Notes under the pieces: generated by a model
What the model saw: only the letters and a program-made list of their open reading frames with translations
Databases searched by the model: none
Told to the model about the DNA's origin: nothing
In this document: in pieces, positions 1 through 6,542 of the stretch
Layout of the letters: every line of letters starts with the position of its first letter
Position numbering within the stretch: the stretch's first letter is position 1
Program-made: the position numbers and the translations under genes
Assembly: GCA_003542355.1 (NCBI GenBank)
Contig: DPKU01000004.1
Location: 1-6,542 of the forward strand
DNA: 6,542 nucleotides
Origin: Clostridiales bacterium
GTDB lineage: Bacteria; Bacillota; Clostridia; Peptostreptococcales; Anaerovoracaceae
Reading direction: 5' to 3'

Positions 1-2
1 CG

Positions 3-911
3 GCTCAGATCCAGCGGGTCCCGCTTTACAGATATCTGAATCCCGGAGAGATCAAGACCATTCCGCTGCCCACGTCGGACATGTTCGCTGGCGGCAGCTA
101 CGAGAAGGATACCATGCCCATGCAGGAATGCACGGTGATCCCATATAAAGTGGACAGCATCGCTGAGGCGACCCATATCCTGTGCAAAATGTACAAGATC
201 CTGCCGGAAGTGATCAAGGAATACCAGGGTGGCCGGCGGGCGGAGCCGGGGATCCAATCGGCGTTCGTGTGTCCCAGTCCTGATTTTATGGTGGCGTTTG
301 ATCTGCTGTACGAAACAGCGGTTCGTGCCGGCTGCGAAGAGAAGATCGCTTTCCATGCCGACTGCGCCTTCAGTGAGATCTACGTCCCAGAACGGGGCAC
401 TTACAATTATCTGGGCAAAGAGATCGACCTGGATGAGATGCTGGGACGATTAAAAGCGCTCACGGAAAAATATCCGTTCCTCTACGTGGAAGATCCGGTG
501 GACGAAAACGACTGGGCGGGCTGGGTGAAGGCCGCAAAAGTCCTGGACAAAACCGTTCTCTGCGGAGATGATCTTACGGTGACACGCGTCGATCGGATTC
601 AGAAAGCCTTGGATCTGGGGGCCTGCGGTTCCTTTGTCTTTAAGCCCAACCAGGTGGGAACCGTCACCGAGGCCATGGATGCCCAGAGGTTTGCTATCGA
701 TCAGGGCATGTTCTCTGTTCCTTCCATTCGGGCCGGCGGCGTGAACGACGATCCGGTAGCCGACATGGGCATTGCCGGCGGCGCGGCAGCGATCAAGCAG
801 GGACCGCCCAAGAATGGGCAAGCCATCCACATCATCAATACCCTCACCCGTGCGGAAGAGGAGATCATCGGGGCAAAGCCCTTCGATTTTACGCCGTACA
901 TACGGTTTTAA
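3..911 (+). CDS. Enolase-like protein (enolase superfamily), 5'-truncated by the window edge
   Basis: The open frame runs from the window edge, 302 residues to TAA; enolases are about 430, so roughly the first 125-130 residues lie upstream. The ATG at 81 is internal, because codons before it already match enolase (PLYRYL, fragment residues 7-12). By alignment from memory, the metal ligands are D120 (HADCAFSE), E163 (VEDP) and D189 (GDDLTVT). The catalytic lysines are K214 (KPNQVGT) and K265 (IKQGPP), and E42 (MQE) matches the conserved QE glutamate. Other positions depart from true enolase: the GGSHA histidine is Tyr33, the GDEGG region is rewritten with Gln85 near the catalytic Glu, and SHRSGE reads SIRAGG, losing the His and Ser. 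Enolases interconvert 2-phosphoglycerate and phosphoenolpyruvate in the cytoplasm. With these changes I infer a paralogue with an altered or different substrate, and I withhold the name eno. Membership of the superfamily is secure; the reaction is not. Confidence 0.85.
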   Translation, partial: AQIQRVPLYRYLNPGEIKTIPLPTSDMFAGGSYEKDTMPMQECTVIPYKVDSIAEATHILCKMYKILPEVIKEYQGGRRAEPGIQSAFVCPSPDFMVAFDLLYETAVRAGCEEKIAFHADCAFSEIYVPERGTYNYLGKEIDLDEMLGRLKALTEKYPFLYVEDPVDENDWAGWVKAAKVLDKTVLCGDDLTVTRVDRIQKALDLGACGSFVFKPNQVGTVTEAMDAQRFAIDQGMFSVPSIRAGGVNDDPVADMGIAGGAAAIKQGPPKNGQAIHIINTLTRAEEEIIGAKPFDFTPYIRF

Positions 912-913
912 GC

Positions 914-980
914 AAGAATCCAACAAAAAAGAGACCGCTTCGGCGCCGATACAACATCCGAAGCGGTCTCTTTGATTCTT
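914..980. terminator. Bidirectional intrinsic terminator between convergent genes
   Basis: A perfect 13-bp inverted repeat (931-943 with 958-970, GAGACCGCTTCGG and its complement) encloses a 14-nt loop. Three A:T pairs (928-930 with 971-973) extend the stem to 16 bp. Read on the minus strand it is followed by TTTTTTGTTG, a good U-tract, so it fits best as the end of the kinase/regulator unit. Read on the plus strand it is followed by TTTGATTCTT, weaker but adequate for the enolase-like gene. A further 7-bp match (914-920 AAGAATC with 974-980 GATTCTT) could lengthen the stem beyond a one-sided 7-nt bulge. That outer arm overlaps the regulator's stop codon. Confidence 0.9.
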
Positions 981-3459
981 ATTGTCTTTCTTTTAACAAT
1001 TTCAGGGCTGCCTCCTCTTCGAGGGGTTTGCTGAACAGGTATCCTTGTATTTTATCGCATCCACAGTTCAATAGATACTGGCGCTGCAGTTCGTGCTCCA
1101 CTCCTTCTGCAACGACATAATGGTCGAATTTGTGGGCGATCGAAACGATATCACAGGTAATGGTCTTTTCCAAATCGTACAACATCAGGTTGTCGATAAA
1201 GCGCTTATCGATCTTAAGGCAATTGACGTTCAATTCCCGTTCCCGGGCCAAAGAGGAATAACCTGTCCCAAAATCGTCGATGGCGATGTGGATCCCGGAA
1301 TTCTTTAGTACGCCCAGGATCCGGTTGATCTCCTGATAGTTTGAGGCAAAGATCGATTCTGTGATTTCCAGCATAATATTTCCCGGATGGATCCCGGCTT
1401 CCCGGATCATATCAAACAACGTATCGCAGAAATCGCTTTTCAGCAGCTGCATGACGGAGATGTTGATCGATACGCTCAGTGTGGAAAAGCCGCTGTCTTT
1501 TAATCTGTTCAGGAAGCGAAAAGCCTGCAAAATGATTTTCTGACCGATCGGGAGGATGAGTTTCGTTTTTTCGGCCAAGGGGATGAATTCCATGGGAGAT
1601 ACGGGTCCAAGCGTACTTGTTTTGAGTCTGGCCAGGGCTTCGAAGCTGCTGATCTGATTTGTGTGCAGATCCAGGATCGGCTGATAGTGCAGATAGAGCT
1701 CCTCTGTGTCTTCTTCGGCAATCCGTGCCAATGTCTGTTTGATTTCTTCTTCCCGGTTGATCTGTCTTTCGAGCTCGGCATCGCAATAGGTAATGCCGGA
1801 GTCTCCTTCGGCTGCATCGACGGCTCTTTCTGATGCGATCAGAAGTTTTTTCAGCAGTTGGTCCACATCGCCGGCGCCGTGGAGATCGATTTCGACCACT
1901 CCGATCCCAGCGCTTATTCTTTCCGTTGCGAGCACTGAATTCAAAACCCGGGCAAGGGATTCACAAAATTCTTTCAACACATGGGCCGTGGGCGCCTCCT
2001 TCATATAGAAAACAAACTGGTTTTCATTCGTATTGAACAGCGCGCAAAGTTCGGAACAGTATTGGCAAAGGGTATCGGCGACTTTCTTGATCAAATCCTG
2101 ACTGTAGTGGAATCCGTAGGTCATGGTCAGGGTCTGGATCGCACTCAGGTTGATGCCGATCAGCGCGCTTTTGCCGGCGGAGGGCTTCAGCGCATCGTGA
2201 TCGAGGAGATTTTCCAGGTAGCTGCGGTTGTAGAGGCCTGTCCAACGATCGTGGTCGTTGTTGTACCGAAGGGTGTTCTCGCTTTCTTTTCGATCGGAAA
2301 TGTCCAGTATGATCCCTTCCAGGGCTTCTAACTCTCCCTGCTCGTTGCTGACGCCTTGGCCAAGCTCCATGACCCATTTTCGCTTCCCGTCAGCCGTGAT
2401 GATCTGATACTCATAGTTGAAAGGGGTTTGCGCATCTATGGTTTTTGTCCATTCTTCCCAAAGAAGATCCCGATACTCCGGTGCGATCACTTCGCTGAAG
2501 GACAGATCTTTATTGCCGATGAAGCTTTCCGGTGCATACCCTGTCAGTTCCAGACAGCCATCGGAGACAAATTGCATCGTCCAGTCAGCATCGTAATTGC
2601 ATCGGTAAGCAAGTCCGGGCAAATGGGAAAGCAACACCGCTTTGCTTCGCTCGCTTTCGACCAGGGCCTTTTCCATGGTTTTACGCCGGGTAATGTTCTG
2701 CACCAGACAAATATACTTGTACATATTCTGGTCCACGATCTTTAGCGTTGCTGCGATCAAGCTGACCCATACGATGGAGCCGTCCGGTCGGATATATCGC
2801 TTTTCCATGGCGTAACTGTCTATTTTCCCAGAGAGAAGGTCCTGATAGTTTCTGATTTCTGTGATAAAGTCGTCTGGATGTGTAAAGCTGTCCCAGCCGA
2901 CTTCCAGAAGCTCCTGCTGCGTTCTGCCTGTGATTTTTTCATACATTGGATTTACTGTAAGGAATTTCGTCACCCCGCCCAATCGTGGCTCCTCGCCGCC
3001 GGAAATGGCGATGCCGATGGGTGACTGGTTGAATATCACATCAAAGGTCAGTCCCTGTTCATGAAGATCCCGAACAAGGAGCTGCTGGATCCGGATCAGC
3101 TCTAAATGGATCTCGATCCGTGCTCTTAAAGAGGCCATTTGAATGGGCTTTCTGATATAATCCACTGCGCCCAACTTCAACCCCATGAGCTCATTTTCCA
3201 ATTCATCATAGTTTGTTAGTATGATGGTTCGCAGCTTATGTTCATTGGGTTCGGTGCCCAAAGTCGAAAGAACTTGAAATCCATCCATCCCCGGCATGTT
3301 CAAGTCCAGGATCATCAAATCGATGTCTCCGTGCTCGCGAATCCGATCCAGCGCTTCTTTGCCATCGGAGGCAGTCAATACGTTGAACTCCCTGAGCATG
3401 TTTTGAATGATGAGGCGATCCGAAGCAGAATCGTCGACGACTAAAATTTTTGCTGGCAT
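979..3459 (-). CDS. Response regulator with REC-PAS-PAS-degenerate GGDEF-EAL domains; predicted c-di-GMP phosphodiesterase
   Basis: The protein has 826 residues and appears cytoplasmic, with no signal peptide or membrane helix. The REC domain (about 1-118) has D9/D10, phosphoacceptor D52 (LDLNMP), T82 and K104. Two PAS domains follow (about 139-258 and 272-392), each ending in a PAC-like segment (RPDGSIVWV, TADGKRKWV). The GGDEF domain (about 398-556) starts normally (WTGLYNR), but its signature reads NENQF at 478-482 and the metal-binding FDID-type motif is gone, so it should not make c-di-GMP. The EAL domain (about 573-822) looks catalytically complete: E607 (EALAR), N666, E698 (LEITE), D728/D729 (DDFGTGYSS), K749, E785 and Q805. 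The likely reaction is hydrolysis of c-di-GMP to pGpG, controlled by phosphorylation of D52. The gene starts 29 bp after the hybrid kinase stop, so the kinase HPt domain is the obvious phosphodonor. I chose the ATG at 3459 because the upstream in-frame ATG (3474) abuts the Shine-Dalgarno sequence. What the PAS domains sense is unknown. Confidence 0.95.
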   Translation of the reverse strand: MPAKILVVDDSASDRLIIQNMLREFNVLTASDGKEALDRIREHGDIDLMILDLNMPGMDGFQVLSTLGTEPNEHKLRTIILTNYDELENELMGLKLGAVDYIRKPIQMASLRARIEIHLELIRIQQLLVRDLHEQGLTFDVIFNQSPIGIAISGGEEPRLGGVTKFLTVNPMYEKITGRTQQELLEVGWDSFTHPDDFITEIRNYQDLLSGKIDSYAMEKRYIRPDGSIVWVSLIAATLKIVDQNMYKYICLVQNITRRKTMEKALVESERSKAVLLSHLPGLAYRCNYDADWTMQFVSDGCLELTGYAPESFIGNKDLSFSEVIAPEYRDLLWEEWTKTIDAQTPFNYEYQIITADGKRKWVMELGQGVSNEQGELEALEGIILDISDRKESENTLRYNNDHDRWTGLYNRSYLENLLDHDALKPSAGKSALIGINLSAIQTLTMTYGFHYSQDLIKKVADTLCQYCSELCALFNTNENQFVFYMKEAPTAHVLKEFCESLARVLNSVLATERISAGIGVVEIDLHGAGDVDQLLKKLLIASERAVDAAEGDSGITYCDAELERQINREEEIKQTLARIAEEDTEELYLHYQPILDLHTNQISSFEALARLKTSTLGPVSPMEFIPLAEKTKLILPIGQKIILQAFRFLNRLKDSGFSTLSVSINISVMQLLKSDFCDTLFDMIREAGIHPGNIMLEITESIFASNYQEINRILGVLKNSGIHIAIDDFGTGYSSLARERELNVNCLKIDKRFIDNLMLYDLEKTITCDIVSIAHKFDHYVVAEGVEHELQRQYLLNCGCDKIQGYLFSKPLEEEAALKLLKERQ

Positions 3460-3463
3460 GTTG

Positions 3464-3472
3464 TCCTCCTCC
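3464..3472 (-). promoter_or_regulatory. Shine-Dalgarno sequence of the response regulator gene
   Basis: On the minus strand GGAGGAGGA lies 4 nt before the ATG at 3459; its AGGAGG core is 5 nt away. It decides the start: using the ATG at 3474 would place this strong site inside the coding sequence and add five residues (MEEDN) before the normal beginning of a receiver domain. Confidence 0.85.
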
Positions 3473-3488
3473 ATTGAATGCAGTTATG

Positions 3489-6380
3489 TCAAGCTTGATC
3501 CAGGTTCAGGAATGATGTGATTTCGCGCAAAAGCCTTTCCAAAAGGCTGTCGAATTTTGCGGCAAGAACGCTTGTTTCTTCTTCATTTTCTTCTTTCAGG
3601 GCACGCTGCAGTGAAACAGAAACATCATAAAGCGATTTTGCGCCAATGCCGCCAGAGCTGCCCTTCACCTTATGGATGATCTGTATCGCATCGGACGTAC
3701 GCTTCTCTTTGATCGCAGCGGATAGCCTGGAGATCGTTTCCTGGTTCTCTTTGGCATATTCTGCCAGCACCAGACGATAGACCTCCGCATCGCCGCCGAT
3801 GCTCCGCAGCCCTGCGGCGGGATCGAGAACGTTGGTGTCCGGGGCAGCAGAAGGTTCGTGTTCTGAAATCAGTTCCCGGATCATGCGGATCAGGCGATCA
3901 GGATCAAAGGGCTTGCTGATGTAGTGGTGAATGCCGCTTTCTTCACACTTTTCCTGAACGCCCAGGATCACGTCTGCCGTCATTGCGACGATCGGCACAT
4001 GGTCCGATAGCTTACGGATCTCCTGCGCAGCTTCGTAGCCGTTCATCACGGGCATGTGCAAATCCATCAGGATCAAATCGATGTCATCCTTCTGCCGGCG
4101 ATACAGCTCCACCGCCACCTTTCCGTCTTCGGCGGTGATTGAGTCGAACCCCGCCTGCTGCAGGATCGATTCTGCGATCAGTTGATTTGTCCGATTGTCT
4201 TCTGCAAGAAGAATTCGCACCGGCCGGGCTCGCTTTTCCGGATTCGATGCCTGCTTGCTGAAAGGCCGGGAACCTGAGATCGCTTTCAATTTGAAAATTT
4301 CCAGGATCCCGTTTAACAGAACCGAGGGGATGATGGGCTTTCCGATACCTATCTCTACTTCGTGTTCATTCAGCTTATCAAAGAGGTCCTCTCTCATCAT
4401 TGGCAACAACAGGATCAGATGCGGCATCTTTGCGATCTTGTAATTATTTCGAAGCGCATCGACAAATGCAAACCCGCCATCCAAAGGTGTATCATAATCC
4501 AAGATGAACAGATCAAAGGGTTTTGCGAACTTTCCATCAGCCGCCTCCAGCATGATCAAAGCACTGTCCTGAGAGGTGGTAAGCTCACAGGACATGCCGA
4601 AGGCGCCGAGATAGCTTTCGATCAGATGCATATTGGCGCCTGTCTTTTCCAGGACCAAGGTCCGGATCTCCTTGAACTGCTTGCCGGACAACGTTTTGAT
4701 ATAGGCGGCTTGTTTTTCCTGGTCTACAGCCAGGGACAGATGAATGTTGAATGTGGAGCCCTCGCCCGGCGTGCTGAACACCTGAACCCGCCCGCCCATC
4801 CTGTCGACAAGATTTTTTACGATGGACAGCCCAAGCCCGGATCCGCCGAAGCGCCGGTTGATACTGCTGTCTGCCTGGACAAAAGGCTCAAAGAGCAATG
4901 TGATCTGTTCTTCTGTCATGCCGATGCCGGTATCCTGTACGGAAAAGGTCAGATGATAGATGTCGCTTTCCTTTGCCTCCAGGCGGACATCCAGAGACAC
5001 TTGCCCTTCGCTGGTAAATTTCGCTGCGTTGTTCAGCACATTCAGAAGAATTTGCTCAAGCCGCTTGGCGTCACCAAAGAACCAATTCGGGACACGGGGT
5101 TCCTTGGATAACCTGAATCCGATTTGCTGCTCTTCAATTTTATAGGCAACGATATTCACCACATTTTGGATCACCTGATCCAGACTGAAGGAGACGCTTT
5201 CCAACTCTATTTTGCCCGCTTCAATTTTGGAAAAATCCAAAATATCATTGATGATACTGAGCATATTATGGGCTGCCTGGGTGATTCGATCAACATACAT
5301 GCTTTGGGTTAAAGAAATCTCAGTTTTCTTCAGCAGATAGGTCATTCCCGTGATCGCATTGAGGGGTGTGCGGATCTCGTGGGACATTCGCGCCAAAAAG
5401 CTGGACTTGAACTCATTGGCCTCATCTGCATCCCTCTTTGCTTTTTCCAGATCGATTTGGATCAGCTCTCGCATTCGGACTTCTTTTCTGAGTCGGAAGA
5501 TCCAGTAAAAGGACACGCCGATCACGGCGGCAACGAACACGCCTATGACAGCGAGTACACGAAGCAACGGGCCGTAATCCGCCTCAGAATCCAGATCGAT
5601 CCACTTGTTGTTGATGGCGATTTTTTCTTCTTCGGTGATGGTTTCCAATGCTTTGTTCAGGATGCCCACCAGCTGCGGCCAGTCGCTGCGGACAGCAAAG
5701 TGGATCGCCTGCTGCTTTTCGGCTTCGAAGGCAATGAACTTCAAATTTGTAAGCCCATTGGACCGGATCAGGTAATTGGTTGTGGCAAGGTTGCCGACAA
5801 AGGCGCGTTCCGTGCCGTTGGCCACGGCCGTGAGCCCAAATTCCACTGAATCATACAAGCTCAGATTGATTCTCGGATAAGAAAATAAATAGCTGTGATG
5901 AGAACTATTTCTCTGCACAGCTACGGTAAGACCTTCCAGGTCTTCGATTCCAGAGATTCCAGCTTCCGTATCTCTGGTGACGATGACTCTTTTAAAAAAA
6001 TAGTATGGCTCGGAAAACAGAAAATAAAGCTCTCGCTCCCCTGTTTTGGAAATGGCCGGCATCGCATCCAATTCTCCAGCTACAGCCTTGTCGTAAGCCT
6101 CCGGCCAGGTCAGCCCTTTGGACACTTTGAACTGCAGGCCGGTCCGCTCGCTGATCAGATGAAGATAATCGGCGGCGATCCCTTTGTATTCATCGTCGCT
6201 GTCGATGAATTCAAAGGGTACGAAACCGGGATCCACAGCCAGGCGGATCACGGGGTGCGCATTCATAAAAGAAAGCTCTTCCTGCGTCCAGAAGATCTTG
6301 CCGCCCGAAGAAAACGCAGGGATTGTCGCGACAGCAGTCATGCCAATCAGAAGGATCAGGACCGTCAGGATTTTTCTCAT
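3489..6380 (-). CDS. Hybrid sensor histidine kinase: solute-binding sensor, TM, HisKA-HATPase, pseudo-REC, REC, HPt
   Basis: The protein has 963 residues. It begins with a signal peptide (basic MRK, hydrophobic 4-20, possible cleavage near 22-26). A type-3 periplasmic-binding-protein domain (about 40-264) follows, as in BvgS/EvgS-type sensors, here outside the membrane. A single membrane helix lies at about 272-295, then a charged linker (296-325). The HisKA domain has H334 (MSHEIRTPLN). The ATPase has N447/N451 (NVLNNAAKF), DTGIG 483-487, the F-box at 497-500 and GGSGLGL 512-518. A first receiver-like domain (about 571-697) is degenerate. The second (about 720-838) is intact: E727/D728, D773 (MDLHMP), T801 and K823. 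The C-terminal HPt domain has H903 (IHKVKGSSGGIGA). The expected relay is H334 to D773 to H903 to D52 of the adjacent regulator. The start at 6380 has a good ribosome binding site and begins directly at the signal peptide; an in-frame TTG at 6416 would add 12 non-hydrophobic residues. The ligand is unknown. Confidence 0.95.
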   Translation of the reverse strand: MRKILTVLILLIGMTAVATIPAFSSGGKIFWTQEELSFMNAHPVIRLAVDPGFVPFEFIDSDDEYKGIAADYLHLISERTGLQFKVSKGLTWPEAYDKAVAGELDAMPAISKTGERELYFLFSEPYYFFKRVIVTRDTEAGISGIEDLEGLTVAVQRNSSHHSYLFSYPRINLSLYDSVEFGLTAVANGTERAFVGNLATTNYLIRSNGLTNLKFIAFEAEKQQAIHFAVRSDWPQLVGILNKALETITEEEKIAINNKWIDLDSEADYGPLLRVLAVIGVFVAAVIGVSFYWIFRLRKEVRMRELIQIDLEKAKRDADEANEFKSSFLARMSHEIRTPLNAITGMTYLLKKTEISLTQSMYVDRITQAAHNMLSIINDILDFSKIEAGKIELESVSFSLDQVIQNVVNIVAYKIEEQQIGFRLSKEPRVPNWFFGDAKRLEQILLNVLNNAAKFTSEGQVSLDVRLEAKESDIYHLTFSVQDTGIGMTEEQITLLFEPFVQADSSINRRFGGSGLGLSIVKNLVDRMGGRVQVFSTPGEGSTFNIHLSLAVDQEKQAAYIKTLSGKQFKEIRTLVLEKTGANMHLIESYLGAFGMSCELTTSQDSALIMLEAADGKFAKPFDLFILDYDTPLDGGFAFVDALRNNYKIAKMPHLILLLPMMREDLFDKLNEHEVEIGIGKPIIPSVLLNGILEIFKLKAISGSRPFSKQASNPEKRARPVRILLAEDNRTNQLIAESILQQAGFDSITAEDGKVAVELYRRQKDDIDLILMDLHMPVMNGYEAAQEIRKLSDHVPIVAMTADVILGVQEKCEESGIHHYISKPFDPDRLIRMIRELISEHEPSAAPDTNVLDPAAGLRSIGGDAEVYRLVLAEYAKENQETISRLSAAIKEKRTSDAIQIIHKVKGSSGGIGAKSLYDVSVSLQRALKEENEEETSVLAAKFDSLLERLLREITSFLNLDQA

Positions 6381-6388
6381 GATGGATG

Positions 6389-6394
6389 CACCTC
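6389..6394 (-). promoter_or_regulatory. Shine-Dalgarno sequence of the hybrid kinase gene
   Basis: On the minus strand GAGGTG lies 8 nt before the ATG at 6380. It supports that ATG over the upstream in-frame TTG at 6416, which would place the site within the coding sequence. I see no convincing -35/-10 pair and no terminator in the 48-bp gap (6381-6428), so the kinase may be read from a promoter further upstream, beyond the window. Confidence 0.7.
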
Positions 6395-6428
6395 GATTTA
6401 CCAGGGTGGCCTGCAATGGATATGCTGT

Positions 6429-6542
6429 TTATTGATCGCTTCCGAAAAAAGCGGCCGCAAATTCCGGGAGTTCCGCAAAGGCTTCCAGCCGGGGCACCGT
6501 GCGGTCGATCTGGCCAAAGCCGAAAGCTGCATGGACAAAGGG
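6429..6542 (-). CDS. C-terminal end (37 aa) of an unidentified protein, cut by the window edge
   Basis: Minus-strand frame open from the window edge to TAA at 6431-6429. It begins PFVHAAFGFGQIDRTV, continues through LEAFAELPEF and ends FFGSDQ. Codon use is GC-rich and resembles the neighbours, and the stop falls 48 bp before the kinase start on the same strand. Both points suggest the real end of an upstream gene in the same transcription unit. The segment is amphipathic and Ala/Phe/Glu-rich, probably a terminal helix, with no signature motif. I considered the C-terminal tail of a class V PLP enzyme and a GST-like C-terminal helix; neither match is strong enough to name. That it is coding is likely but not proven, since 37 codons can stay open by chance. 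Confidence 0.6.
   Translation of the reverse strand, partial: PFVHAAFGFGQIDRTVPRLEAFAELPEFAAAFFGSDQ

Noticed and set aside
81..911. Enolase-like CDS starting at the ATG at 81
   Set aside because: The frame is open to position 3, and the codons before 81 already match the conserved enolase PLYRYL segment, so the ATG is internal and the gene is truncated by the window edge.
450..926. 158-residue minus-strand open frame
   Set aside because: It is antisense to the conserved enolase barrel, resembles no family I know, and runs into the terminator region.
1782..2265. Active diguanylate cyclase domain
   Set aside because: The GGDEF signature and the metal-binding motif are both lost, so only the fold is supported.
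1412..2377. Overlapping minus-strand frames of 102-124 residues inside the regulator
   Set aside because: They are alternate-frame shadows of the GGDEF-EAL coding sequence, rich in Arg, Pro and Ser, with no supporting start signals.
4362..5111. 249-residue plus-strand open frame
   Set aside because: It lies wholly antisense to the strongly supported kinase ATPase and pseudo-receiver regions, has no ribosome binding site or recognisable domain, and looks like a by-product of the opposite-strand codon pattern.
6381..6428. Promoter directly upstream of the kinase
   Set aside because: No -35/-10 pair with acceptable spacing could be found in the 48-bp gap.
1..6542. Mobile elements, CRISPR arrays, tRNA or rRNA genes, riboswitches
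   Set aside because: No transposase, spaced direct repeats, cloverleaf or conserved RNA motif was seen; nearly all of the window is accounted for by protein-coding genes.

Overview
The window reads as chromosomal DNA of mid GC content (about half G+C by eye). The features suggest an anaerobic Bacillota (Clostridia-type) bacterium: purine-rich GGAGG-type ribosome binding sites, tight gene spacing, a strong intrinsic terminator, and a large extracytoplasmic-sensing hybrid kinase beside a c-di-GMP response regulator. This assignment is an inference; no rRNA or other taxonomic marker is present.

Layout, left to right. Positions 3-911 (+) hold the 3' two-thirds of an enolase-superfamily gene whose 5' end lies outside the window. 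It keeps the metal ligands and catalytic lysines of enolase but has lost several residues that true enolases need. A perfect 13-bp dyad (931-970), extendable to about 914-980, follows and serves as a two-way terminator between convergent genes. On the minus strand, read from right to left, come: the last 37 codons of an unidentified gene (6542-6429); a hybrid sensor histidine kinase (6380-3489); and a REC-PAS-PAS-GGDEF-EAL response regulator (3459-979). The gaps are 48 and 29 bp, so these probably form one transcription unit ending at the shared terminator.

How the genes work together. The kinase has a secreted solute-binding sensor domain, one clear membrane helix, a kinase core, a degenerate receiver, an intact receiver and an HPt domain. 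The next gene supplies a second intact receiver fused to a c-di-GMP phosphodiesterase. Together they encode every station of a His-Asp-His-Asp phosphorelay: H334 to D773 to H903 in the kinase, then D52 of the regulator. The predicted result is that an extracellular small molecule alters c-di-GMP breakdown. The GGDEF domain of the regulator is degenerate and the EAL domain is complete, so hydrolysis rather than synthesis is the expected output. The enolase-like gene is convergent and has no visible functional link to the relay.

No mobile element, CRISPR array, tRNA or rRNA gene was found. There is no gene-free stretch longer than about 70 bp.
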